Below are positions 15,366-24,079 of a stretch of DNA of 64,000 bases, in pieces. The notes below the pieces were generated by a model. That model saw only the letters and a program-made list of their open reading frames with translations. It was not told where the DNA came from and did not search any database. Location: NCBI GenBank assembly GCA_041306075.1, contig JBFYKH010000027.1:29376-93375 (forward strand), given 5' to 3'. Every line of letters starts with the position of its first letter. Position 1 is the first letter of the stretch. Both the position numbers and the translations under genes were made by a program. The stretch comes from JAHIYG01 sp041306075 (lineage in GTDB: Archaea; Altiarchaeota; Altiarchaeia; IMC4; SCGC-AAA252-I15).

Positions 15366-16126
15366 CGCCCATACCTCTTGAGGCCCGGCAGCGGGTGGCC
15401 GGCAGCCTCATCAACCCCCGGGTCCGCCCTCAACGTCCCCTGCAGGTAGTATAGGAGCCCGACGACGATGAGGCCGTCTCCCTGCCGCCGCCTCTCCTCC
15501 AGTTCGCCGCGTATAAGCCCCAGGTCCGCTTCCGTCATCTCCGGCCTGTGGCCGAGCCCCCTGAGGGCCCAGTGAGTCCAGTTCAGGCTGTACGCGTCCC
15601 CCATCCTGCGCGACTCCTCAAGATGCGCCATCGTGAACGCGAGCCCGTCCTTGCCTAATGCTTCGTTGACTCCGAGGCCGCTGGCGTACACATGGGCGAG
15701 CGCCGTCTGCCCCCTCTGAACGAAATGGTTCCTCATCCCCAGGAAGCGCCGCGCCGCCGCCTTCTCCTCGCCCGACAGTTCGACGCCGATGCCGAGGTTG
15801 CGCATGTGCCAGGCGTACTGGAGGAGGCGGACAGGAGTCTGCTCGGCCGCCTTCCGTATGACCTCAAAGTCATCCACCGACCTCCGGACGTCCTCCTTCC
15901 CCGTGGGGACGGAGATGCCGACGCTGATTGCCCGGTCTAGGAGGGGGGCGTAATCTCCGCCTGCGGCCACACGCCCCGTCCCCGAGTCGGCCCTGAGATT
16001 ATCGACTGCCGCCTCGATAATCTCCCTGTCAGACTGCGACGTCCGAGCCCACTCCGTCAGGGAGTCGTCGAGCCTAGGTGGCTCAAGGAGGGGCTGACCC
16101 CTCAGGCCCTTAAGCCTGGGAGTCAT
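15362..16126 (-). CDS. PLL-PP / PLKRF helical-repeat family protein, member 3
   Basis: 254 aa, the longest member. N-terminal box LRGQPLLEPPR (about residues 8-18) and C-terminal box HPLPGLKRYGR. The internal repeats are strongly diverged; LLQYAWHMRNLGIGVELSGEE and YSLNWTHWALRGLGHRPEMTEAD keep the helix-B plus L-G-V/H plus T-x-x-D pattern. Middle gene of the triplet, overlapping both neighbours by 4 nt, so the three should be made together. The terminal boxes are better kept than the body, hinting that they are the functional contact sites. Confidence 0.83.
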   Translation of the reverse strand: MTPRLKGLRGQPLLEPPRLDDSLTEWARTSQSDREIIEAAVDNLRADSGTGRVAAGGDYAPLLDRAISVGISVPTGKEDVRRSVDDFEVIRKAAEQTPVRLLQYAWHMRNLGIGVELSGEEKAAARRFLGMRNHFVQRGQTALAHVYASGLGVNEALGKDGLAFTMAHLEESRRMGDAYSLNWTHWALRGLGHRPEMTEADLGLIRGELEERRRQGDGLIVVGLLYYLQGTLRADPGVDEAAGHPLPGLKRYGR

Positions 16127-16854
16127 CTTTGGAACCTCTTCAGCCCCGGAAAGGGAGGCGCATCGCGAGCCCTGGGCTCTGGTAAAGTGTCCTTGAGGTG
16201 GTGAAGCATCGCCGCCACCGTCCAGCCGTCTCCGTGCTCCCTAGCGTAGTCCAGGGAGAACCTGGCGGCATGCAGGTCCTTTTCCGTGAATTCGCATCCC
16301 ATCCCCAGCCGCTTCATCAGGTAGTGCATCTCCGCTATGGATTCTCCGCTGGCCGCGCCGACGCCCTCGCCCCTAGCCTTGGAGAGCTTGCATGCGATTA
16401 TGGCCCGGTCAGCGGCTTCCACACCCGCCTTGCCGGTCAGAATCTTCCTTGCGTCCAGCAGGTTGGCGAGGAACCAGCCGTCCCCCGCCTGGCGCGCGGA
16501 CAACACCCGGCCGTCCAGCGTCTTAAGGACCTTCGCCCCATGGGGGCTGCCGTCCAGGCCGACGCCCTTCATCTTCGCGAGCACGAGGGGCTTGAATTCC
16601 CCGGAGCCGGCCGCATCGTCCGAAAGGAGCCCCCGCATCAAGGCGAGGTCAGAGTCCGTCACCTCCTCCGGGCTGCCGATGCCCCGGAGGTGGCGGTGGA
16701 GGGCCGTCAACTCCATGGCGTGCCCGTCCTTACGGGCGTAGTCGAGAGACCTTTTGATGAGCTGCATGTCAGATTCCGCGGCGACCCGCCAGCCCTCGTA
16801 CTCGCCTGGCTCCGTGAGGAGAGGCTGGGCCCTGAGCTTCCGGAGTGCGGGCAT
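16123..16854 (-). CDS. PLL-PP / PLKRF helical-repeat family protein, member 4
   Basis: 243 aa. N-terminal box LRAQPLLTEPG (about residues 6-16; the second Pro follows a Glu) and C-terminal box PPFPGLKRFQR. Units such as LIKRSLDYARKDGHAMELTALHRHLRGIGS and HAARFSLDYAREHGDGWTVAAMLHHL match the 40-residue pattern. First gene of the triplet, starting 30 nt after the rfcL stop on the same strand, so it may be read through from rfcL. Function unknown. Confidence 0.83.
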   Translation of the reverse strand: MPALRKLRAQPLLTEPGEYEGWRVAAESDMQLIKRSLDYARKDGHAMELTALHRHLRGIGSPEEVTDSDLALMRGLLSDDAAGSGEFKPLVLAKMKGVGLDGSPHGAKVLKTLDGRVLSARQAGDGWFLANLLDARKILTGKAGVEAADRAIIACKLSKARGEGVGAASGESIAEMHYLMKRLGMGCEFTEKDLHAARFSLDYAREHGDGWTVAAMLHHLKDTLPEPRARDAPPFPGLKRFQR

Positions 16855-16884
16855 GTAGTATTCTCGGCAGGAGACGGTTATAAG

Positions 16885-18024
16885 TCAGGCGGTGAGGTAT
16901 TCCAGCTCCTCGTCCTCGAGGCGGAAGCGCTCCTGAAGCCCGCCCGGGTCGACCTTCCCTTTCGAAAGGAGCGTCCGGTAGAGGGGTATGTAGTCCCTGG
17001 CAAAGGACTTTGCGGACGCGTGCAATTCCGGCCCCATCTTCCCTGCGATGGACTTCTCGAGGTTGCGGTCCCCCTTCGTCCTGCCCATCGCGGCGAAGAA
17101 GCCCGGGAACATGTACTGGGTGAAGTTGATTTTCGCCGGCCGCATCACGTTCACCCCCGCCGTCATCAGCGCGTTCGCGTACCTGAGGAAACCCCAGTGC
17201 TGCCTGCGCATTATCCGGCCTAGGAAGACGTCGGCGCGGGAGAGGCTCCCGTACGCGCCGGCGATGGCCTCCCTGTCGTTGTAGAGCCTTGGCGTGTTCT
17301 CCTCCACCCACCAGATTATGTCCCTCGGCTGCTCGCTCAGGCCCCAGGTGGACTCCACCACCTCCCTGAGGTCGCGGCCGCCGAAGATGATGCTGAGCGC
17401 CCGGTATATGTCGCCGCCCCTGTCGCGCTCCGCCAGGACGCCTTCCATGTCCCGCTCGGACACGTTCTTCTTGCCTTGGCAGAGTGTCTCGAGGTCCGAG
17501 AGCGCCGCCCTCACGTCGCCGCCCGCGTTCTTCGCTATCTTTTCCAGGACCGGCTTCTCCACCCGGACGCCCTCGCTTTCCGCCACCGACTGCATGTGCT
17601 TCACGAGCGACGCTGGCAGCGGCCTCCTGAGCTGCAGGAGCTGGCACTTCCGCTTCAGGGTCGCGAGCCTCTTGTTGGAGGGGTCGTCCGTCGTCAGGAT
17701 GAGAGGGTTCTTCGCACCCTCGACGAGGGCGCCGACCGACTTGATGTCCTTCACCGACTCCACGCCCTCTATGAGAAGCATCCTCCTGCCGCCGAAGAGG
17801 CTGCCTGTGTTCGCCGCAGCCTCCGACCGCTTGGCGTCGCCGCCGTCGGACTCCACGACCTCCCAACCCCGCTCCGCCGCCAGGAGGCGGGCGAGCAGCG
17901 TCTTGCCCGTGCCCGTGGGGCCGGCTATGATGAGGGGCCTGCCGTCCCACTTCCTCGCCTCCTCCACGGCCGCCTTCCCGATGAATCCGTCAAGGCTCCC
18001 GGGCCGGTGCTTGAGCTGCCACAT
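16885..18024 (-). CDS. rfcL: Replication factor C large subunit
   Basis: 379 aa AAA+ clamp-loader subunit that, with RfcS, loads PCNA at primer ends. Walker A GPTGTGKT at residues 35-42. Sensor-1 region LILTTDDPSNKR and the lid/collar helices follow. The Walker B strand reads MLLIEGVESV where D-E is expected, so ATP hydrolysis by this subunit may be weak, as is tolerated in large subunits. It is shorter than many archaeal RfcL (about 450-500 aa) and lacks an obvious acidic or PIP-box tail. Divergent from the HD gene with starts 36 nt apart. Confidence 0.9.
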   Translation of the reverse strand: MWQLKHRPGSLDGFIGKAAVEEARKWDGRPLIIAGPTGTGKTLLARLLAAERGWEVVESDGGDAKRSEAAANTGSLFGGRRMLLIEGVESVKDIKSVGALVEGAKNPLILTTDDPSNKRLATLKRKCQLLQLRRPLPASLVKHMQSVAESEGVRVEKPVLEKIAKNAGGDVRAALSDLETLCQGKKNVSERDMEGVLAERDRGGDIYRALSIIFGGRDLREVVESTWGLSEQPRDIIWWVEENTPRLYNDREAIAGAYGSLSRADVFLGRIMRRQHWGFLRYANALMTAGVNVMRPAKINFTQYMFPGFFAAMGRTKGDRNLEKSIAGKMGPELHASAKSFARDYIPLYRTLLSKGKVDPGGLQERFRLEDEELEYLTA

Positions 18025-18060
18025 CCCGGTACATATTAACCGCCTAATGTTAAAGTAAAC

Positions 18061-19254
18061 ATGATGTCAGGAAAGGTCGTGAGGGACCCCATACACGGCA
18101 ACATAGGCCTGGAGAGCCCGTACCTGGAGCTCGTGGACGCGCGGGAGTTCCAGAGGCTCAGGGGGATAAAGCAGAACGGCCTCTGCTACCTCGTCTACCC
18201 GGCTATGAACTCCACACGCTTTGAGCACTCGCTCGGCGCATACCATCTCGGCGGACTCGTGTCCGGTAAGCTCGCGCTGAAGGACAGGGACCAGCGCCTC
18301 CTCAGGGCGGCATGCCTCCTACACGACATCGGGCACGGCCCCTTCAGCCACACGTTCGACGGGCTCTTCCAGGAGCACGGCCTCGACCACGAGGACGAGT
18401 CCTGCAGGCTCATCGCGAAGACCGGCCTGTCGGACGTGCTCGAGGACGCGGGGATATCGCGGGCGAGGGTGACCGAGCTCATCAAGGGGGAGGGCAGGCT
18501 CGGGAAGCTCCTGTCCAGCGAGGTGGACGTCGACAAGATGGACTACCTCGTACGGGACGCCTACTACGCCGGCGTCGCCTACGGGGTCACGGACGTGGAG
18601 AGGCTCCTCGACAGCATAGTCCTCGACGGCGACGACGTCGTGGTCGAGTACGGGGGCCTCGAGGCCGCTGAGTCGCTCCTCATCAACAGGAACCTGATGT
18701 ACCAGACCGTCTACAGGCACCACACGAAGAGGATTGCGGAGGCTATGCTCCGGCACGCCGTCGACCGGCTCGTGGAGTCCGGGACCCGGGTGCAGGACAT
18801 CTTCAGGATGGACGACACGGAGCTCGTCCACCTCATGCGCTCAAGCCGCGGGTACGTGAAGGACATGATGGAGAGGATTGAGGGCAGGACGCTCTTCAAG
18901 ACAGTCTTCACCGAGCCGCTCGCCCAGCTCACCGAGGACGGCCGCGACGAGATAGTCGACAACAGGGCCGCGATAGAGGAGAAAATCGCCAGGGACCTGA
19001 AGGTGAAGCGGGGCTACCTGATGCTCGACTACCCGGAGGCGAGCATGAGCGAGTACAGGGTGAAGGTGAAGACCCCCCGGGGCCTCAAGAGCATAGGGGA
19101 GGTCTCCGCGCTCGCCAAAAGCCTGGAGTCCAGCGAGACCGAGAAGCTCGCGCTCAGCATATACGCGCGGCCCGAGGACAGGGGCAAGTTCAGGAGCTTC
19201 AGGCCCGAACGGTACTTCGCGTACACGCAGATGAAGATAAGCGGCTACGTCTGA
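18061..19254 (+). CDS. HD-domain phosphohydrolase (dNTPase-like)
   Basis: 397 aa. The N-terminus VVRDPIHGNIGL and FQRLRGIKQNG...YPAMNSTRFEHSLGAYHL are the SAMHD1/YdhJ-type signature. His56, His88-Asp89, His92 and Asp158 form the metal site (LLHDIGHGPFSH and DVDKMDYLVRDA). Related enzymes hydrolyse dNTPs to nucleosides and triphosphate. Neighbouring tmk suggests a shared link to nucleotide pools, inferred only. Starts at ATG 18061 or 18064. The end overlaps convergent tmk by 10 nt. Confidence 0.88.
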   Translation: MMSGKVVRDPIHGNIGLESPYLELVDAREFQRLRGIKQNGLCYLVYPAMNSTRFEHSLGAYHLGGLVSGKLALKDRDQRLLRAACLLHDIGHGPFSHTFDGLFQEHGLDHEDESCRLIAKTGLSDVLEDAGISRARVTELIKGEGRLGKLLSSEVDVDKMDYLVRDAYYAGVAYGVTDVERLLDSIVLDGDDVVVEYGGLEAAESLLINRNLMYQTVYRHHTKRIAEAMLRHAVDRLVESGTRVQDIFRMDDTELVHLMRSSRGYVKDMMERIEGRTLFKTVFTEPLAQLTEDGRDEIVDNRAAIEEKIARDLKVKRGYLMLDYPEASMSEYRVKVKTPRGLKSIGEVSALAKSLESSETEKLALSIYARPEDRGKFRSFRPERYFAYTQMKISGYV

Positions 19255-19808
19255 AACAGCTTCGAGGCCAGGGACTGTATCTCCGCCTGGACCTCCCCCT
19301 CGGGGCGGGAGGAGTCGACGTGGGTCATCCGCCTGAACTTCCCGTACTCCACCTTCACCTTCCTGAGGAAGTCCTCGCGCTCGAATATCTCGTTAGACTT
19401 CGCCCTCTTCGCGGCCTCGGCCGGGTCCACGTCCAGGTAGACGACGAGGTCCGGGGAGAGCGCGAACATGTTCATCCCCATCAGCCACGCCCTGTCCACG
19501 CCCTGCGCGGACTGGTACGCTATCGTCGAATAGTAGTATCTCTCGCAGACGACGTCCCTGCCGGCCTCGGCGGCCGAGCGTATCTCGTTCACATGCTCCA
19601 CCCGGTCCGCGGTGAACAGGAGGGCGAGCGTCTTCGGGTCCGCCTTCACGCCGCCGGATAGTATCTCGCGTATCAGCTGGCCTATCCTTCCCTTCGTCGG
19701 CTCCGCGGTCAATAGGACGTCGCGGCCCTTCTCCTTCAGCCAGTCGGAAAGCAGCCTCGCATGCGTCGACTTCCCGCACCCGTCGAGGCCCTCGAGGACG
19801 ACGAACAT
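19245..19808 (-). CDS. tmk: Thymidylate kinase
   Basis: 187 aa from ATG 19808 (TTG 19817 possible). Phosphorylates dTMP to dTDP. P-loop GLDGCGKST at about residues 7-15, TAEPTKGRIGQLIRE (substrate Arg/Glu region), CERYYYSTIAYQSAQG (DRY-like motif, here E-R-Y) and YLDVDPAEAAKRAK. Length fits the family. Divergent from rtcA with 31 nt between starts, so the two promoters overlap; the 3' end meets the HD phosphohydrolase. Confidence 0.94.
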   Translation of the reverse strand: MFVVLEGLDGCGKSTHARLLSDWLKEKGRDVLLTAEPTKGRIGQLIREILSGGVKADPKTLALLFTADRVEHVNEIRSAAEAGRDVVCERYYYSTIAYQSAQGVDRAWLMGMNMFALSPDLVVYLDVDPAEAAKRAKSNEIFEREDFLRKVKVEYGKFRRMTHVDSSRPEGEVQAEIQSLASKLFQT

Positions 19809-19839
19809 GTTTAACAATCAGCGGGCGATAATTAAAGCG

Positions 19840-20838
19840 ATGATAACGGTTGACGGCTCCCTCGGGGAGGGCGGAGGCCAGGTCCTGAGGACGGCAGTCG
19901 CCTTGAGCGCGGTCTCAGGCGAGCCGGTAAGGGTGTCCGGGATACGCAGAGGCAGGAGCAACCCGGGCCTCCGGCCCCAGCACCTGAAGGCGGTGGAAGG
20001 CGTCGGCCTCCTGTGCGACGCCTCTGTGGAGGGGTTGAGTGCCGGCTCCACGGAGGTCGCGTTCGCCCCGGGGGGAATCAGGGGCGGCGCCTTGAGCTTG
20101 GACGTCGGCACCGCGGGGTCGGCGACGCTTGTTTTGCAGGCTCTCCTGCCGGTGGCCCTGTCCGCGCCGGCCGGCGTGGAGCTGACCGTCCGCGGAGGCA
20201 CGGACGTCAGCGCGAGCCCGACAGCGGACTACTTCAGAAACGTGTTCCTCGGGAACCTCAGGTCCATGGGATGCGAAATCGAGGCCGAAACCGCATTGAG
20301 GGGATTCTACCCGAGGGGCGGCGGGGAGATACGGGTCAGCGTGAAGCCGTGGAAGAGGGGGAGGAGGGAGTTCCCGGAAAGGGGAGACATAGGGTCCATA
20401 CGAATCCACAGCATCGCATCAGAGCACCTTAGACTGCAGGAGGTCGCGGAGAGGCAGGTCAAAGGCTTCCTGAAGGCCGTGTCCCCGCTCCACAGGGTGG
20501 ACGCCCCCGAACCAGCCTACGTCAAGTCCGAGAGCGTCGGCTCCGCAGTGACGGCAGAGGCGCGGTGCGGGGGGACTGTCGTCGGAGCCTGCGTCCTCGG
20601 GGAACGCGGACTCAAATCAGAGATGGTCGGGAGGATGGCTGGCGAAAGTCTGCTCGCCGAGCTCGCCCACGGAGCCCCGATAGACTCCCACATGACAGAC
20701 CAGATAATCCCGTACCTCGCCATCGCCGGCGGCCGGGTGAGGGCGCCGCCCTTCACCGGACACGCGAAGACGTGCATCGAAGTCGCCAGGATGTTCGGCT
20801 TCGACGTCAGGTTCGAGGAGGGGTTGCTGACGGCCTGA
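19840..20838 (+). CDS. rtcA: RNA 3'-terminal phosphate cyclase
   Basis: 332 aa from ATG 19840 (the open frame continues upstream across tmk). Converts RNA 3'-phosphate to 2',3'-cyclic phosphate using ATP through an adenylated His. GSLGEGGGQVLRTAVALS, RRGRSNPGLRPQHL, SPTADYFRN and GGGE are characteristic, and the reactive His is in FTGHAKTCIEVARMF near the C-terminus. Normal length. The 3' end is 6 nt from the convergent end of a repeat-family gene. Confidence 0.96.
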   Translation: MITVDGSLGEGGGQVLRTAVALSAVSGEPVRVSGIRRGRSNPGLRPQHLKAVEGVGLLCDASVEGLSAGSTEVAFAPGGIRGGALSLDVGTAGSATLVLQALLPVALSAPAGVELTVRGGTDVSASPTADYFRNVFLGNLRSMGCEIEAETALRGFYPRGGGEIRVSVKPWKRGRREFPERGDIGSIRIHSIASEHLRLQEVAERQVKGFLKAVSPLHRVDAPEPAYVKSESVGSAVTAEARCGGTVVGACVLGERGLKSEMVGRMAGESLLAELAHGAPIDSHMTDQIIPYLAIAGGRVRAPPFTGHAKTCIEVARMFGFDVRFEEGLLTA

Positions 20839-20844
20839 ACCCGA

Positions 20845-21543
20845 CTATGCCTTAAACCTCTTCAGCGGAGGTACGGACTCCTGCCGCACATCCTCCCGCC
20901 CGGGCATGAGCCCGTTCACGTAGAGCAGCATGGAGGACAGGAAATCCCTGGACCCGGCCATCCTGTGCCGCTCGATATCGTCCCTGAACAGTATGAGGTC
21001 CTCGGCCGTCGGCTTAGCCTCCAATCCGAGCCCCTTCAGGTGGTACATGGCCCTGGCGAGCATCATCCCGTTGCCGTCGGCTCTTGCATGGCCCACCACC
21101 TCCGGGAAGACCCTCCTCGTCTCATCGTCCAATGCTACCGGCTGGCCTAATGCCGCCATCTGGTGGTATCTGACGATGGCCTGGAAGCCGTCCGGGTCGC
21201 TGAACACATGCCTCCTCATCGCCTCGGCGTCTTCTTCGGGTATCTTCTGGGGCCTGCCCATCTCCTCCAGGCAGTAGTACTTCGTCAGGAGCCCAACCGG
21301 ATTTTGGCCCCGCCGGTCCCCGGGGATTGACGCGACGACAGTCTTGACGTGCCTCTCATCGTATTGGAGGCCGAGCGCGTGCAGGCTGTGGAGCAGCCTC
21401 GCCAGGGTATGTGAGTCGGCCTCGTCCAAGCCCCTGGATAATAGCTCAGCGTCCTTCTCGGTGGGCCTCATCCAGTCGTACTCCAGCCGTTTCGGTGCAG
21501 ACAGAAGCGGCGGCTCCTTGAAGCCTGTGATTCTGACCTTCAT
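20845..21543 (-). CDS. PLL-PP / PLKRF helical-repeat family protein, member 5
   Basis: 232 aa, the shortest member. N-terminal box FKEPPLLSAPK (about residues 8-18) and C-terminal box VPPLKRFKA. Repeat-like units include SRGLDEADSHTLARLLHSLHALGLQYDERH and HARADGNGMMLARAMYHLKGLGLEAKPTAED. Second gene of an ATGA-coupled pair with member 6; transcribed toward rtcA. No signal peptide. Function unknown. Confidence 0.83.
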   Translation of the reverse strand: MKVRITGFKEPPLLSAPKRLEYDWMRPTEKDAELLSRGLDEADSHTLARLLHSLHALGLQYDERHVKTVVASIPGDRRGQNPVGLLTKYYCLEEMGRPQKIPEEDAEAMRRHVFSDPDGFQAIVRYHQMAALGQPVALDDETRRVFPEVVGHARADGNGMMLARAMYHLKGLGLEAKPTAEDLILFRDDIERHRMAGSRDFLSSMLLYVNGLMPGREDVRQESVPPLKRFKA

Positions 21544-22250
21544 CCCCGGTACCTCTTCAGGGGCGGAAGAGGAGGCGCCTTTCCCGCATCCTGAGCGGGC
21601 TTCAGGATGTTCGCGAGGTGGTTGTGGATTTGCGCGACTTTATCCCAGTCGTCGTCCAAGCGGAGGCTTTCAAGGGTCCTTCTCATCAAATCCATGTCCT
21701 CCCGCAGAAACGGCTCCGGCGAGCCCGCCTCCCTCAGGCTGTGGTGGAGTATCGCCAGTTCCAAGCCGCTATCCGACGCCCTGGACTTCGCAAGTTCCCG
21801 CCTCATCGCCGCTACGTCCTGCGGGCGCGGAGCGTACGGCAGAGCGACTTCCCTGGCCAGAAGGTACATCTGCGCCATGGCGACCGGAGTCTGCGAGGAT
21901 ATCCCGTCGAACAGCGCCTTAAGACGAGCGTCTTGCGACGGCGTCCTCCTCGCTCCGAGGCCGACCCGGGCGGCGATGCCGGATAATATCAGGAGCGCCT
22001 CGCCCTCGCGGGTGGACTTCGCCAGGCGTCTTATCTTCGACTCCTCGTCGGCCGTCGGTTGACACGGCAGGCCCATGCACTTCAGCGTGTAGAGTGCGGC
22101 CGCTTGTGTGAGCACGTCGTCCCCGCCCCGGGCCCGCCTCAGGGACTCCTCTATCTCGGGCATGTCCCCGGAGGGTATGCGGTAGCCTCCCCTCTCGGGC
22201 GGCGGCTCCAGGAGCGGCTGCCCGCGGACGTCCCTGATTTTCACCGGCAT
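21540..22250 (-). CDS. PLL-PP / PLKRF helical-repeat family protein, member 6
   Basis: 236 aa. N-terminal box VRGQPLLEPPP (about residues 8-18) and C-terminal box PLPPLKRYRG. Units such as RRARGGDDVLTQAAALYTLKCMGLPCQPTADEE and SRASDSGLELAILHHSLREAGSPEPFLREDMD follow the common pattern. First gene of the pair, divergent from map with about 70 nt between starts. A 4-nt overlap links it to member 5. Confidence 0.83.
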   Translation of the reverse strand: MPVKIRDVRGQPLLEPPPERGGYRIPSGDMPEIEESLRRARGGDDVLTQAAALYTLKCMGLPCQPTADEESKIRRLAKSTREGEALLILSGIAARVGLGARRTPSQDARLKALFDGISSQTPVAMAQMYLLAREVALPYAPRPQDVAAMRRELAKSRASDSGLELAILHHSLREAGSPEPFLREDMDLMRRTLESLRLDDDWDKVAQIHNHLANILKPAQDAGKAPPLPPLKRYRG

Positions 22251-22322
22251 CGTACCACATAAACTATCCGGAGCCCGCGGATTATAAGCGATATTTAACG
22301 CGAAACAGGGATTATCTTACCT

Positions 22323-23216
22323 ATGGACGACAAGGAGCTCGAATCCTACAGAAAGGCCGGGAAAATCGCGAAGGAGACCCTGGAGTGGGCCTCCAAGCTC
22401 GTGAAGCCCGGGGTGAAGCTCCTTGAAGTCTGCGAGAGGATAGAGGGCAGGCTCGAGAGGGAGAAGGCGGGCAGCGCCTTCCCGGTCAACATATCCCTGA
22501 ACGACGCCGCAGCCCATTACACGCCAAGGAGCAGGGACGAGGCCGTGTTCGGCGCCGAGGACGTGGTGAAGCTTGACATAGGAGTCCACGTGGACGGCTA
22601 CATAGCGGACACCGCGACGACCATCGACCTGTCAGGGAAGCATACGGGCATGCTGGAGGCGAACCGGAGGGCCCTGGACGAGGCGATAGCCATCGCCAGG
22701 CCGGGCGTCTCAGTCAGTTCCATAGGCGAGACTATACAGGCCGTCCTCCTGGAGGCCGGATACAGGCCGATAGAGAACCTCACAGGCCACGAGCTGAAGC
22801 AGTACGACCTCCACGCCGGGCTCTCGGTGCCGAACATCAAGGTCCCGTACGACTGGAGGCTCAGGGAGGGGATGGTCCTCGCCTTCGAGCCCTTCGCCAC
22901 CGACGGCGCCGGCCACGTAATAGAGTCCCGCGGAGCCGAGATATACTCGCTGCTGTCCGAGAGGCCGGTGAGGATGAGGGAGGCCAGGATGCTCCTGGAA
23001 CTCGTAGGCGACAGGGGGGAGATGCCCTTCGCGGTCAGGTGGTACGCGGACAAGATTCCGCCCCTGAAGATAGGGCTCGTCCTCAACCAGCTGACGCAGC
23101 AGGGGATACTCAAGGCGTACCCGCCGCTCCACGACAAAGGCAAGGGCACGGTCAGCCAGTTCGAGCACACGCTGATAATCACGAAAGACGGCTGCGAAGT
23201 GACGACCGGCTCATGA
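22323..23216 (+). CDS. map: Methionine aminopeptidase, type II
   Basis: 297 aa. Removes N-terminal Met from new proteins with a two-metal centre. His in FPVNISLNDAAAHYTP, Asp pair in DVVKLDIGVHVDGYIADTA, His of LTGHELKQYDLH, Glu in LAFEPFATDGAG and the final Glu in SQFEHTLII are all seen, and the helical insert of type II enzymes (about residues 190-265) is present. An ATTTAA box about 28 nt before ATG 22323 suggests a leaderless message. Overlaps the cation-efflux gene by 4 nt. Confidence 0.95.
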   Translation: MDDKELESYRKAGKIAKETLEWASKLVKPGVKLLEVCERIEGRLEREKAGSAFPVNISLNDAAAHYTPRSRDEAVFGAEDVVKLDIGVHVDGYIADTATTIDLSGKHTGMLEANRRALDEAIAIARPGVSVSSIGETIQAVLLEAGYRPIENLTGHELKQYDLHAGLSVPNIKVPYDWRLREGMVLAFEPFATDGAGHVIESRGAEIYSLLSERPVRMREARMLLELVGDRGEMPFAVRWYADKIPPLKIGLVLNQLTQQGILKAYPPLHDKGKGTVSQFEHTLIITKDGCEVTTGS

Positions 23217-24070
23217 AAGGGGAACACGACGAGGCCAAGCGAATCCTAAAGTACGTCCTCGCCCTAAACATGGCGGTAGCGGCCGCGAAGGCCGCGTTCG
23301 GTCTGTGGGCCAACAGCCTGAGCATGGTCGCCGACGCCGCGCACTCGCTCTTCGACGCGGCTGCCAACGTCATAGGCCTTGCCGGGCTGAGGATGGCTGG
23401 CAAGCCGCCGGACCACGGGCACCCGTACGGCCACGGGAAATTCGAGTCTCTAGCCACCGCCGGCATAGCAGCCCTCTTATTCCTGACCGCGATGGGCATA
23501 GTCCACGGAGTCATCGAGCGGGCAGGGTCGCCGGCAAGCCCGAACATCACCGCGGCTACGTTCATAGTCATGGCAGCCACCACAGCGTTGAACGTCATGG
23601 TCGCGGCCTACGAGGGCGGCAGGGGCCGCAAGCTCGGAAGCCAGATACTAGTCGCCGACTCGCAGCACACAAGAAGCGACGTCTACGCCTCCGCGGCCGT
23701 GATGACCGGGTTCGTCGCGGTGGGAGCGGGCTACCCGGTAGTAGACTCCGTGGTGGCCCTCCTCATAGCCGCCCTGATAGCGAAGACGGCCTACGGCATA
23801 ATCAAGGACTGCTCCCTCGTGCTGTGCGACGCGTCGGCGCTGGACCAGAGGGCCGTGTGCAGGATAGTCGAGTCTGTGCCGGGGGTCCGCGGCTGCCACA
23901 GGATAAGGACGAGGGGGGCTGCGGGGAGGGTGTATGTGGACCTGCACGTCCAGGTGGCGGCGGACATGAGCGTCGAGCAGGCTCACGGCATCAGCGAGGA
24001 CGTGGAGACGAGGCTGAAGCGCGAGTTCCGGGTGGTAGGCGACGTCGTAGTCCACATAGAGCCGGATTGA
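23213..24070 (+). CDS. Cation diffusion facilitator (CDF) transporter
   Basis: 285 aa from ATG 23213, coupled to map by ATGA. Six membrane helices, the first followed by SLSMVADAAHSLFDAAANV and the fifth by SQHTRSDVYASAAVM. The H-x3-D and D-x3-D zinc-site residues of helices 2 and 5 appear as D-x3-H-x3-D and H-x3-D, as in MntE/FieF-like exporters. The loop HGHPYGHGKFE and a C-terminal ferredoxin-like domain (about 205-285) complete the family layout. Exports divalent metal (Zn, Fe, Mn or Co) by proton exchange; metal not predictable. Placement after a metal-dependent aminopeptidase may be incidental. Confidence 0.93.
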   Translation: MKGEHDEAKRILKYVLALNMAVAAAKAAFGLWANSLSMVADAAHSLFDAAANVIGLAGLRMAGKPPDHGHPYGHGKFESLATAGIAALLFLTAMGIVHGVIERAGSPASPNITAATFIVMAATTALNVMVAAYEGGRGRKLGSQILVADSQHTRSDVYASAAVMTGFVAVGAGYPVVDSVVALLIAALIAKTAYGIIKDCSLVLCDASALDQRAVCRIVESVPGVRGCHRIRTRGAAGRVYVDLHVQVAADMSVEQAHGISEDVETRLKREFRVVGDVVVHIEPD

Positions 24071-24079
24071 ATGGCCCGG

